NCBI GenBank assembly: GCA_011800155.1
Contig: CM022371.1
Location: 3,634,939-3,698,938 of the forward strand
Origin: Flammulina velutipes
Lineage: Eukaryota > Basidiomycota > Agaricomycetes > Agaricales > Physalacriaceae
DNA: 64,000 nt
Direction: 5' to 3'
The position numbers were made by a program, and so were the translations under genes. Shown piece by piece: positions 33,260-44,600 of this stretch; within the stretch, counting starts at the first letter, position 1; every line of letters begins with the position of its first letter. The notes beneath the pieces were generated by a model. That model was given only the letters and a program-made list of their open reading frames with translations, searched no databases and had not been told where the DNA came from.

Positions 33260-33664
33260 ATAGTGCCCAAATGTAGTATTATAAATGTAACATGCTCTCC
33301 TTCTACTTACTCTGGCTTGGTGAAAGTGTTATATGCCTCTGCGAGACAAGACGATCGTCTGCTCTCGGCATTCGTGCCGATATTCCGAAGACAGATGTTT
33401 GCGATATAAGTCACTTTTCCTGCTTTCGGGAGACAAAAGGGCGTAGATAGAGATGTGTTTTCACTTTTTAATTTATCATGGCCCTATGATAAACAGTTAG
33501 AGCCCAGTAGTCCACTAGTATAGGAAATATATATAAATGACTGAAAAATGACTAATGTGGAAACCACTTTCGTGACTTGTGTTGTACCATCATCACCATC
33601 TCATACACGACTCCGACCTTCCCTTCGGGGTTTCCTCTACTCTTCCCTTGGGTTCAACAAACCA
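33260..33664. other. Intergenic, ~400 bp
   Basis: A/T-rich stretches and several short inverted strings; no gene recognised. Confidence 0.35.
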
Positions 33665-34367
33665 ATGGGTCGGAAGAAACTGCATATAACTCCAGAGCAG
33701 AGACAAGATGCCCGGTCGCGCTCAAATGCGATACATTATGCAAAGTAAGCTGTCCGTCCATATGATAAGCCACAGAGATCCACTAAGGCCACTTCGTTCG
33801 ATAGACACAAGTCAAAAATTCTACTGAGAAATAAGGAGCGCTACCGTGCTAGGAGACACGAACGATGTCATGAGGATACGCCAGCGCCAGACGTGTCCCA
33901 ACAACAACCAACCTTTTGGCTCGAGGCACCGAGGTGCGTCCTCCTTTGCATTGTCATGGGTCTTCACTGACTCTTCAACCCTCTACAGCGTCTCCTGGCG
34001 ACGTCCGTCACCCTCCGAACTCAACGTTGGCGAAATCCACGACCTCCTCGCGCAACTTAATACCTACTTAGGGGACGGAGGCATAAACTCATATACTGAT
34101 GCCTTGTCGAAAGAGGTCCTCTCTGTAACAGAACTGGATCCCTTGGAAACCCTCCTGGCGGAGATGGATCACCTTCGTGGGCTGAGGGACAGAGCCAGTG
34201 ATGCGTCGGTCAGGATTTGGGAGCGGGAAGGTGCGACTGCCACTTGGGAGAATAGTCGCGAGCTCATGAGGCCATTTCAACTCGCTCTGGATGCCGTCGA
34301 TAAACTATGCAATCACATTCTGGCTTTTCCTTCCACCACAACACACAAAGATACCTCATTTGCCTAA
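33665..34367 (+). CDS. Unknown 195-residue protein with basic N-terminus
   Basis: Exons 33665-33744, 33805-33933 and 33989-34367 close to 196 codons with the stop. Introns are GTAAGC...GATAG and GTGCGT...CTACAG. The N-terminal ~50 residues are strongly basic (MGRKKLHITPEQRQDARSR, then LLRNKERYRARRHER). This is a style common in Agaricomycete hypothetical proteins and plausibly binds nucleic acid or acts as a nuclear signal. The C-terminal two thirds are acidic and helical (VGEIHDLLAQLNTYL, ETLLAEMDHLRGLRD). No domain recognised. Confidence 0.55.
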
Positions 34368-34504
34368 CAGTCGTGTACGCAAGCATAATGCTATAATGCC
34401 TTTCCCCCCACTAGATTTGCATGATCGTGTTTGGCTCCCCCTGATTACGGTAAGTGACCCGTTCCATGTACCGCACAGACTCCTCTCCTTGACTTTGTAC
34501 CCCC

Positions 34505-35034
34505 ATGTCACCCAAGCGCTCAACGTCTGTCGCTGCGTCTGCCGGTCTTACCTCTGCTCGGACACGCACCCATCGTCGCCCCACTACTGCTCGAATGTCT
34601 ATTCGGAGACAACCACCCGGCAAGCCTGCCTTGCGCAAGGATTTCCCCTCTGAAGGCCTCTACGACAAGCTGTCCTCGATTTTCCAACTAGACAAGCTAT
34701 GGCACAAAAGGGTTGGAGCTACGTTCTCTTTTTACTGAAGAATTGTCCTACCCGTCTCTTTTTTTTTAAGCAGCATTCTAGGGTGTATGCGTCTTCTTCG
34801 TCGCCCTCTGAGGTTCTACCAGCAGAGTACAACGGAAAAGTTCATGAGTGTGTTTCCTTTCTTTTGCAGCTGAAACACTTCCTGACTTTATTGTATCTTC
34901 TAGACAATGGCATAGATATGGCCTACGTAGAAGGGTCCTGGATTGACCACCCCGACACCGACTTCAAAAGTGACACTGTCACCAACTTCCTCAACTATGT
35001 TGCTTGCTCTCAGCACAGACATTTCAAGATATGA
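34505..35034 (+). CDS. Unknown ~155-residue protein
   Basis: Probable two-exon gene. Exon 34505-34711 has a basic Ser/Arg-rich N-terminus (MSPKRSTSVAAS...RTRTHRRPTTARMSIRRQPP). A GTTGGA...TTTTTTTTAAGCAG intron follows, and then an exon from ~34774 to 35034 reads AEYNGKVHE and a hydrophobic stretch (FLLQLKHFLTLLYLL). The second exon might contain another small intron near 34850. No family recognised. Support is the phase-0 join and a good T-tract before the acceptor. Confidence 0.4.
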
Positions 35035-35290
35035 GGTGTCATCTCTGGGGAGGATTTGCTGAACCTCTCTCTCGAGATGCGCACACTGATCATACAAGTA
35101 GGGGTCAAAGACGCCGGGGAATTGCACATGGCAACACCTTTGTGCGGCTCTTGCGAAGTTCCCGTGCGCTGTCATTGTGGAAATCGCGGATAATGATTAG
35201 CGTCGTTGTCGAATTAGTTCAATTGTGACATTCACCGCCTAGAGTGTTACCCGTTGTCCGAGTGTTGCCAAGGGTGGTCTTCCGCAAAGA

Positions 35291-35620
35291 TCATTGTAAA
35301 ACTCGTAGAAGAAATATTAATCCGACAGACAGAAATCAAACTTGACGTCCCCGGGTTTTAGGGCGACGAGGGAGAGGCGATGGGTGGCGAGCCTGGTTCG
35401 TCCTCTCGCTTGGTTGGCTGGCCCATTGGGGATTTGGGACTGAGGCTCGTGACGGTCATTGTAAAAGTCAAAGAGGAAATATTAATCCGACAGACACAAA
35501 TCAAACCTGACGTTCCCGGGTTTTAGTGCGGCGAGGGAGAGGCGATGGGTGGCGAGCCTGGTTCGTCCTCTCGCCTGGTTGGCTGGCCCGCTTGGGCTTT
35601 GGGACTGCGGCTCGTGACGG
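35291..35620. repeat. Two degenerate 165-bp direct repeats
   Basis: TCATTGTAAAA...GAAATATTAATCCGACAGACA begins at 35291 and again at 35456. Both units continue through GGGTTTTAG, GGCGATGGGTGGCGAGCCTGG and TTGGCTGGCCC, with scattered mismatches. They flank the 465-bp array and share the word TCATTGTAAA with it, so they may be a diverged older edge of the same repeat family. Confidence 0.8.
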
Positions 35621-35667
35621 CCGACCTACGACTCGAACTTGGAAAGAATTCCGGCCCGTTCAGTGGC

Positions 35668-38600
35668 GCGAGTGGTAGAGGTTGCTCTACTGGACCGTCT
35701 GCGCTCGGGGTGAGTAAAAAAGCCGGCCCATTGCAAGGAGACGTCCCCGGGAGAGGTGTGTGGTCGGGGTGAGATGTGGTGGCGAGGAGGAGGTTGAGTA
35801 CTGTTGTCTGACCGATGGCTCGATGGGAGCCAACTGTCGGTTTGGGAGAGAGGGAGTACGTTCGGTCGCTGTTTGCTTTGTGAGCACTAGCTCGGTGTCG
35901 GGTAAACGGGCAAGAGAGACGGGAGGAGAGAATCCTTGTCGCGTGAGTCAGCCAACGACAAGTTGTGTACAGAGTCATTGTAAACGATAGCGTGGGTGTG
36001 TAGTGAACTGGCTTACCAGGCTTACCGTCGCTCCTCGGGGTTCGTGTAGCTTTCGGGGACGAGCTGTTTGTTCGCTTGCCCTAGGTTGACGCTCTGACTG
36101 TCGCCGTAGGGTTAGGGTGGCGTGGTGTGTGAGCGAGTGGTAGAGGTTGCTCTACTGGACCGTCTGCGCTCGGGGTGAGTAAAAAAGCCGGCCCATTGCA
36201 AGGAGACGTCCCCGGGAGAGGTGTGTGGTCGGGGTGAGATGTGGTGGCGAGGAGGAGGTTGAGTACTGTTGTCTGACCGATGGCTCGATGGGAGCCAACT
36301 GTCGGTTTGGGAGAGAGGGAGTACGTTCGGTCGCTGTTTGCTTTGTGAGCACTAGCTCGGTGTCGGGTAAACGGGCAAGAGAGACGGGAGGAGAGAATCC
36401 TTGTCGCGTGAGTCAGCCAACGACAAGTTGTGTACAGAGTCATTGTAAACGATAGCGTGGGTGTGTAGTGAACTGGCTTACCAGGCTTACCGTCGCTCCT
36501 CGGGGTTCGTGTAGCTTTCGGGGACGAGCTGTTTGTTCGCTTGCCCTAGGTTGACGCTCTGACTGTCGCCGTAGGGTTAGGGTGGCGTGGTGTGTGAGCG
36601 AGTGGTAGAGGTTGCTCTACTGGACCGTCTGCGCTCGGGGTGAGTAAAAAAGCCGGCCCATTGCAAGGAGACGTCCCCGGGAGAGGTGTGTGGTCGGGGT
36701 GAGATGTGGTGGCGAGGAGGAGGTTGAGTACTGTTGTCTGACCGATGGCTCGATGGGAGCCAACTGTCGGTTTGGGAGAGAGGGAGTACGTTCGGTCGCT
36801 GTTTGCTTTGTGAGCACTAGCTCGGTGTCGGGTAAACGGGCAAGAGAGACGGGAGGAGAGAATCCTTGTCGCGTGAGTCAGCCAACGACAAGTTGTGTAC
36901 AGAGTCATTGTAAACGATAGCGTGGGTGTGTAGTGAACTGGCTTACCAGGCTTACCGTCGCTCCTCGGGGTTCGTGTAGCTTTCGGGGACGAGCTGTTTG
37001 TTCGCTTGCCCTAGGTTGACGCTCTGACTGTCGCCGTAGGGTTAGGGTGGCGTGGTGTGTGAGCGAGTGGTAGAGGTTGCTCTACTGGACCGTCTGCGCT
37101 CGGGGTGAGTAAAAAAGCCGGCCCATTGCAAGGAGACGTCCCCGGGAGAGGTGTGTGGTCGGGGTGAGATGTGGTGGCGAGGAGGAGGTTGAGTACTGTT
37201 GTCTGACCGATGGCTCGATGGGAGCCAACTGTCGGTTTGGGAGAGAGGGAGTACGTTCGGTCGCTGTTTGCTTTGTGAGCACTAGCTCGGTGTCGGGTAA
37301 ACGGGCAAGAGAGACGGGAGGAGAGAATCCTTGTCGCGTGAGTCAGCCAACGACAAGTTGTGTACAGAGTCATTGTAAACGATAGCGTGGGTGTGTAGTG
37401 AACTGGCTTACCAGGCTTACCGTCGCTCCTCGGGGTTCGTGTAGCTTTCGGGGACGAGCTGTTTGTTCGCTTGCCCTAGGTTGACGCTCTGACTGTCGCC
37501 GTAGGGTTAGGGTGGCGTGGTGTGTGAGCGAGTGGTAGAGGTTGCTCTACTGGACCGTCTGCGCTCGGGGTGAGTAAAAAAGCCGGCCCATTGCAAGGAG
37601 ACGTCCCGGGAGAGGTGTGTGGTCGGGGTGAGATGTGGTGGCGAGGAGGAGGTTGAGTACTGTTGTCTGACCGATGGCTCGATGGGAGCCAACTGTCGGT
37701 TTGGGAGAGAGGGAGTACGTTCGGTCGCTGTTTGCTTTGTGAGCACTAGCTCGGTGTCGGGTAAACGGGCAAGAGAGACGGGAGGAGAGAATCCTTGTCG
37801 CGTGAGTCAGCCAACGACAAGTTGTGTACAGAGTCATTGTAAACGATAGCGTGGGTGTGTAGTGAACTGGCTTACCAGGCTTACCGTCGCTCCTCGGGGT
37901 TCGTGTAGCTTTCGGGGACGAGCTGTTTGTTCGCTTGCCCTAGGTTGACGCTCTGACTGTCGCCGTAGGGTTAGGGTGGCGTGGTGTGTGAGCGAGTGGT
38001 AGAGGTTGCTCTACTGGACCGTCTGCGCTCGGGGTGAGTAAAAAAGCCGGCCCATTGCAAGGAGACGTCCCGGGAGAGGTGTGTGGTCGGGGTGAGATGT
38101 GGTGGCGAGGAGGAGGTTGAGTACTGTTGTCTGACCGATGGCTCGATGGGAGCCAACTGTCGGTTTGGGAGAGAGGGAGTACGTTCGGTCGCTGTTTGCT
38201 TTGTGAGCACTAGCTCGGTGTCGGGTAAACGGGCAAGAGAGACGGGAGGAGAGAATCCTTGTCGCGTGAGTCAGCCAACGACAAGTTGTGTACAGAGTCA
38301 TTGTAAACGATAGCGTGGGTGTGTAGTGAACTGGCTTACCAGGCTTACCGTCGCTCCTCGGGGTTCGTGTAGCTTTCGGGGACGAGCTGTTTGTTCGCTT
38401 GCCCTAGGTTGACGCTCTGACTGTCGCCGTAGGGTTAGGGTGGCGTGGTGTGTGAGCGAGTGGTAGAGGTTGCTCTACTGGACCGTCTGCGCTCGGGGTG
38501 AGTAAAAAAGCCGGCCCATTGCAAGGAGACGTCCCCGGGAGAGGTGTGTGGTCGGGGTGAGATGTGGTGGCGAGGAGGAGGTTGAGTACTGTTGTCTGAC

Positions 38601-41600
38601 CGATGGCTCGATGGGAGCCAACTGTCGGTTTGGGAGAGAGGGAGTACGTTCGGTCGCTGTTTGCTTTGTGAGCACTAGCTCGGTGTCGGGTAAACGGGCA
38701 AGAGAGACGGGAGGAGAGAATCCTTGTCGCGTGAGTCAGCCAACGACAAGTTGTGTACAGAGTCATTGTAAACGATAGCGTGGGTGTGTAGTGAACTGGC
38801 TTACCAGGCTTACCGTCGCTCCTCGGGGTTCGTGTAGCTTTCGGGGACGAGCTGTTTGTTCGCTTGCCCTAGGTTGACGCTCTGACTGTCGCCGTAGGGT
38901 TAGGGTGGCGTGGTGTGTGAGCGAGTGGTAGAGGTTGCTCTACTGGACCGTCTGCGCTCGGGGTGAGTAAAAAAGCCGGCCCATTGCAAGGAGACGTCCC
39001 CGGGAGAGGTGTGTGGTCGGGGTGAGATGTGGTGGCGAGGAGGAGGTTGAGTACTGTTGTCTGACCGATGGCTCGATGGGAGCCAACTGTCGGTTTGGGA
39101 GAGAGGGAGTACGTTCGGTCGCTGTTTGCTTTGTGAGCACTAGCTCGGTGTCGGGTAAACGGGCAAGAGAGACGGGAGGAGAGAATCCTTGTCGCGTGAG
39201 TCAGCCAACGACAAGTTGTGTACAGAGTCATTGTAAACGATAGCGTGGGTGTGTAGTGAACTGGCTTACCAGGCTTACCGTCGCTCCTCGGGGTTCGTGT
39301 AGCTTTCGGGGACGAGCTGTTTGTTCGCTTGCCCTAGGTTGACGCTCTGACTGTCGCCGTAGGGTTAGGGTGGCGTGGTGTGTGAGCGAGTGGTAGAGGT
39401 TGCTCTACTGGACCGTCTGCGCTCGGGGTGAGTAAAAAAGCCGGCCCATTGCAAGGAGACGTCCCCGGGAGAGGTGTGTGGTCGGGGTGAGATGTGGTGG
39501 CGAGGAGGAGGTTGAGTACTGTTGTCTGACCGATGGCTCGATGGGAGCCAACTGTCGGTTTGGGAGAGAGGGAGTACGTTCGGTCGCTGTTTGCTTTGTG
39601 AGCACTAGCTCGGTGTCGGGTAAACGGGCAAGAGAGACGGGAGGAGAGAATCCTTGTCGCGTGAGTCAGCCAACGACAAGTTGTGTACAGAGTCATTGTA
39701 AACGATAGCGTGGGTGTGTAGTGAACTGGCTTACCAGGCTTACCGTCGCTCCTCGGGGTTCGTGTAGCTTTCGGGGACGAGCTGTTTGTTCGCTTGCCCT
39801 AGGTTGACGCTCTGACTGTCGCCGTAGGGTTAGGGTGGCGTGGTGTGTGAGCGAGTGGTAGAGGTTGCTCTACTGGACCGTCTGCGCTCGGGGTGAGTAA
39901 AAAAGCCGGCCCATTGCAAGGAGACGTCCCCGGGAGAGGTGTGTGGTCGGGGTGAGATGTGGTGGCGAGGAGGAGGTTGAGTACTGTTGTCTGACCGATG
40001 GCTCGATGGGAGCCAACTGTCGGTTTGGGAGAGAGGGAGTACGTTCGGTCGCTGTTTGCTTTGTGAGCACTAGCTCGGTGTCGGGTAAACGGGCAAGAGA
40101 GACGGGAGGAGAGAATCCTTGTCGCGTGAGTCAGCCAACGACAAGTTGTGTACAGAGTCATTGTAAACGATAGCGTGGGTGTGTAGTGAACTGGCTTACC
40201 AGGCTTACCGTCGCTCCTCGGGGTTCGTGTAGCTTTCGGGGACGAGCTGTTTGTTCGCTTGCCCTAGGTTGACGCTCTGACTGTCGCCGTAGGGTTAGGG
40301 TGGCGTGGTGTGTGAGCGAGTGGTAGAGGTTGCTCTACTGGACCGTCTGCGCTCGGGGTGAGTAAAAAAGCCGGCCCATTGCAAGGAGACGTCCCCGGGA
40401 GAGGTGTGTGGTCGGGGTGAGATGTGGTGGCGAGGAGGAGGTTGAGTACTGTTGTCTGACCGATGGCTCGATGGGAGCCAACTGTCGGTTTGGGAGAGAG
40501 GGAGTACGTTCGGTCGCTGTTTGCTTTGTGAGCACTAGCTCGGTGTCGGGTAAACGGGCAAGAGAGACGGGAGGAGAGAATCCTTGTCGCGTGAGTCAGC
40601 CAACGACAAGTTGTGTACAGAGTCATTGTAAACGATAGCGTGGGTGTGTAGTGAACTGGCTTACCAGGCTTACCGTCGCTCCTCGGGGTTCGTGTAGCTT
40701 TCGGGGACGAGCTGTTTGTTCGCTTGCCCTAGGTTGACGCTCTGACTGTCGCCGTAGGGTTAGGGTGGCGTGGTGTGTGAGCGAGTGGTAGAGGTTGCTC
40801 TACTGGACCGTCTGCGCTCGGGGTGAGTAAAAAAGCCGGCCCATTGCAAGGAGACGTCCCCGGGAGAGGTGTGTGGTCGGGGTGAGATGTGGTGGCGAGG
40901 AGGAGGTTGAGTACTGTTGTCTGACCGATGGCTCGATGGGAGCCAACTGTCGGTTTGGGAGAGAGGGAGTACGTTCGGTCGCTGTTTGCTTTGTGAGCAC
41001 TAGCTCGGTGTCGGGTAAACGGGCAAGAGAGACGGGAGGAGAGAATCCTTGTCGCGTGAGTCAGCCAACGACAAGTTGTGTACAGAGTCATTGTAAACGA
41101 TAGCGTGGGTGTGTAGTGAACTGGCTTACCAGGCTTACCGTCGCTCCTCGGGGTTCGTGTAGCTTTCGGGGACGAGCTGTTTGTTCGCTTGCCCTAGGTT
41201 GACGCTCTGACTGTCGCCGTAGGGTTAGGGTGGCGTGGTGTGTGAGCGAGTGGTAGAGGTTGCTCTACTGGACCGTCTGCGCTCGGGGTGAGTAAAAAAG
41301 CCGGCCCATTGCAAGGAGACGTCCCCGGGAGAGGTGTGTGGTCGGGGTGAGATGTGGTGGCGAGGAGGAGGTTGAGTACTGTTGTCTGACCGATGGCTCG
41401 ATGGGAGCCAACTGTCGGTTTGGGAGAGAGGGAGTACGTTCGGTCGCTGTTTGCTTTGTGAGCACTAGCTCGGTGTCGGGTAAACGGGCAAGAGAGACGG
41501 GAGGAGAGAATCCTTGTCGCGTGAGTCAGCCAACGACAAGTTGTGTACAGAGTCATTGTAAACGATAGCGTGGGTGTGTAGTGAACTGGCTTACCAGGCT

Positions 41601-44600
41601 TACCGTCGCTCCTCGGGGTTCGTGTAGCTTTCGGGGACGAGCTGTTTGTTCGCTTGCCCTAGGTTGACGCTCTGACTGTCGCCGTAGGGTTAGGGTGGCG
41701 TGGTGTGTGAGCGAGTGGTAGAGGTTGCTCTACTGGACCGTCTGCGCTCGGGGTGAGTAAAAAAGCCGGCCCATTGCAAGGAGACGTCCCCGGGAGAGGT
41801 GTGTGGTCGGGGTGAGATGTGGTGGCGAGGAGGAGGTTGAGTACTGTTGTCTGACCGATGGCTCGATGGGAGCCAACTGTCGGTTTGGGAGAGAGGGAGT
41901 ACGTTCGGTCGCTGTTTGCTTTGTGAGCACTAGCTCGGTGTCGGGTAAACGGGCAAGAGAGACGGGAGGAGAGAATCCTTGTCGCGTGAGTCAGCCAACG
42001 ACAAGTTGTGTACAGAGTCATTGTAAACGATAGCGTGGGTGTGTAGTGAACTGGCTTACCAGGCTTACCGTCGCTCCTCGGGGTTCGTGTAGCTTTCGGG
42101 GACGAGCTGTTTGTTCGCTTGCCCTAGGTTGACGCTCTGACTGTCGCCGTAGGGTTAGGGTGGCGTGGTGTGTGAGCGAGTGGTAGAGGTTGCTCTACTG
42201 GACCGTCTGCGCTCGGGGTGAGTAAAAAAGCCGGCCCATTGCAAGGAGACGTCCCCGGGAGAGGTGTGTGGTCGGGGTGAGATGTGGTGGCGAGGAGGAG
42301 GTTGAGTACTGTTGTCTGACCGATGGCTCGATGGGAGCCAACTGTCGGTTTGGGAGAGAGGGAGTACGTTCGGTCGCTGTTTGCTTTGTGAGCACTAGCT
42401 CGGTGTCGGGTAAACGGGCAAGAGAGACGGGAGGAGAGAATCCTTGTCGCGTGAGTCAGCCAACGACAAGTTGTGTACAGAGTCATTGTAAACGATAGCG
42501 TGGGTGTGTAGTGAACTGGCTTACCAGGCTTACCGTCGCTCCTCGGGGTTCGTGTAGCTTTCGGGGACGAGCTGTTTGTTCGCTTGCCCTAGGTTGACGC
42601 TCTGACTGTCGCCGTAGGGTTAGGGTGGCGTGGTGTGTGAGCGAGTGGTAGAGGTTGCTCTACTGGACCGTCTGCGCTCGGGGTGAGTAAAAAAGCCGGC
42701 CCATTGCAAGGAGACGTCCCCGGGAGAGGTGTGTGGTCGGGGTGAGATGTGGTGGCGAGGAGGAGGTTGAGTACTGTTGTCTGACCGATGGCTCGATGGG
42801 AGCCAACTGTCGGTTTGGGAGAGAGGGAGTACGTTCGGTCGCTGTTTGCTTTGTGAGCACTAGCTCGGTGTCGGGTAAACGGGCAAGAGAGACGGGAGGA
42901 GAGAATCCTTGTCGCGTGAGTCAGCCAACGACAAGTTGTGTACAGAGTCATTGTAAACGATAGCGTGGGTGTGTAGTGAACTGGCTTACCAGGCTTACCG
43001 TCGCTCCTCGGGGTTCGTGTAGCTTTCGGGGACGAGCTGTTTGTTCGCTTGCCCTAGGTTGACGCTCTGACTGTCGCCGTAGGGTTAGGGTGGCGTGGTG
43101 TGTGAGCGAGTGGTAGAGGTTGCTCTACTGGACCGTCTGCGCTCGGGGTGAGTAAAAAAGCCGGCCCATTGCAAGGAGACGTCCCCGGGAGAGGTGTGTG
43201 GTCGGGGTGAGATGTGGTGGCGAGGAGGAGGTTGAGTACTGTTGTCTGACCGATGGCTCGATGGGAGCCAACTGTCGGTTTGGGAGAGAGGGAGTACGTT
43301 CGGTCGCTGTTTGCTTTGTGAGCACTAGCTCGGTGTCGGGTAAACGGGCAAGAGAGACGGGAGGAGAGAATCCTTGTCGCGTGAGTCAGCCAACGACAAG
43401 TTGTGTACAGAGTCATTGTAAACGATAGCGTGGGTGTGTAGTGAACTGGCTTACCAGGCTTACCGTCGCTCCTCGGGGTTCGTGTAGCTTTCGGGGACGA
43501 GCTGTTTGTTCGCTTGCCCTAGGTTGACGCTCTGACTGTCGCCGTAGGGTTAGGGTGGCGTGGTGTGTGAGCGAGTGGTAGAGGTTGCTCTACTGGACCG
43601 TCTGCGCTCGGGGTGAGTAAAAAAGCCGGCCCATTGCAAGGAGACGTCCCCGGGAGAGGTGTGTGGTCGGGGTGAGATGTGGTGGCGAGGAGGAGGTTGA
43701 GTACTGTTGTCTGACCGATGGCTCGATGGGAGCCAACTGTCGGTTTGGGAGAGAGGGAGTACGTTCGGTCGCTGTTTGCTTTGTGAGCACTAGCTCGGTG
43801 TCGGGTAAACGGGCAAGAGAGACGGGAGGAGAGAATCCTTGTCGCGTGAGTCAGCCAACGACAAGTTGTGTACAGAGTCATTGTAAACGATAGCGTGGGT
43901 GTGTAGTGAACTGGCTTACCAGGCTTACCGTCGCTCCTCGGGGTTCGTGTAGCTTTCGGGGACGAGCTGTTTGTTCGCTTGCCCTAGGTTGACGCTCTGA
44001 CTGTCGCCGTAGGGTTAGGGTGGCGTGGTGTGTGAGCGAGTGGTAGAGGTTGCTCTACTGGACCGTCTGCGCTCGGGGTGAGTAAAAAAGCCGGCCCATT
44101 GCAAGGAGACGTCCCCGGGAGAGGTGTGTGGTCGGGGTGAGATGTGGTGGCGAGGAGGAGGTTGAGTACTGTTGTCTGACCGATGGCTCGATGGGAGCCA
44201 ACTGTCGGTTTGGGAGAGAGGGAGTACGTTCGGTCGCTGTTTGCTTTGTGAGCACTAGCTCGGTGTCGGGTAAACGGGCAAGAGAGACGGGAGGAGAGAA
44301 TCCTTGTCGCGTGAGTCAGCCAACGACAAGTTGTGTACAGAGTCATTGTAAACGATAGCGTGGGTGTGTAGTGAACTGGCTTACCAGGCTTACCGTCGCT
44401 CCTCGGGGTTCGTGTAGCTTTCGGGGACGAGCTGTTTGTTCGCTTGCCCTAGGTTGACGCTCTGACTGTCGCCGTAGGGTTAGGGTGGCGTGGTGTGTGA
44501 GCGAGTGGTAGAGGTTGCTCTACTGGACCGTCTGCGCTCGGGGTGAGTAAAAAAGCCGGCCCATTGCAAGGAGACGTCCCCGGGAGAGGTGTGTGGTCGG

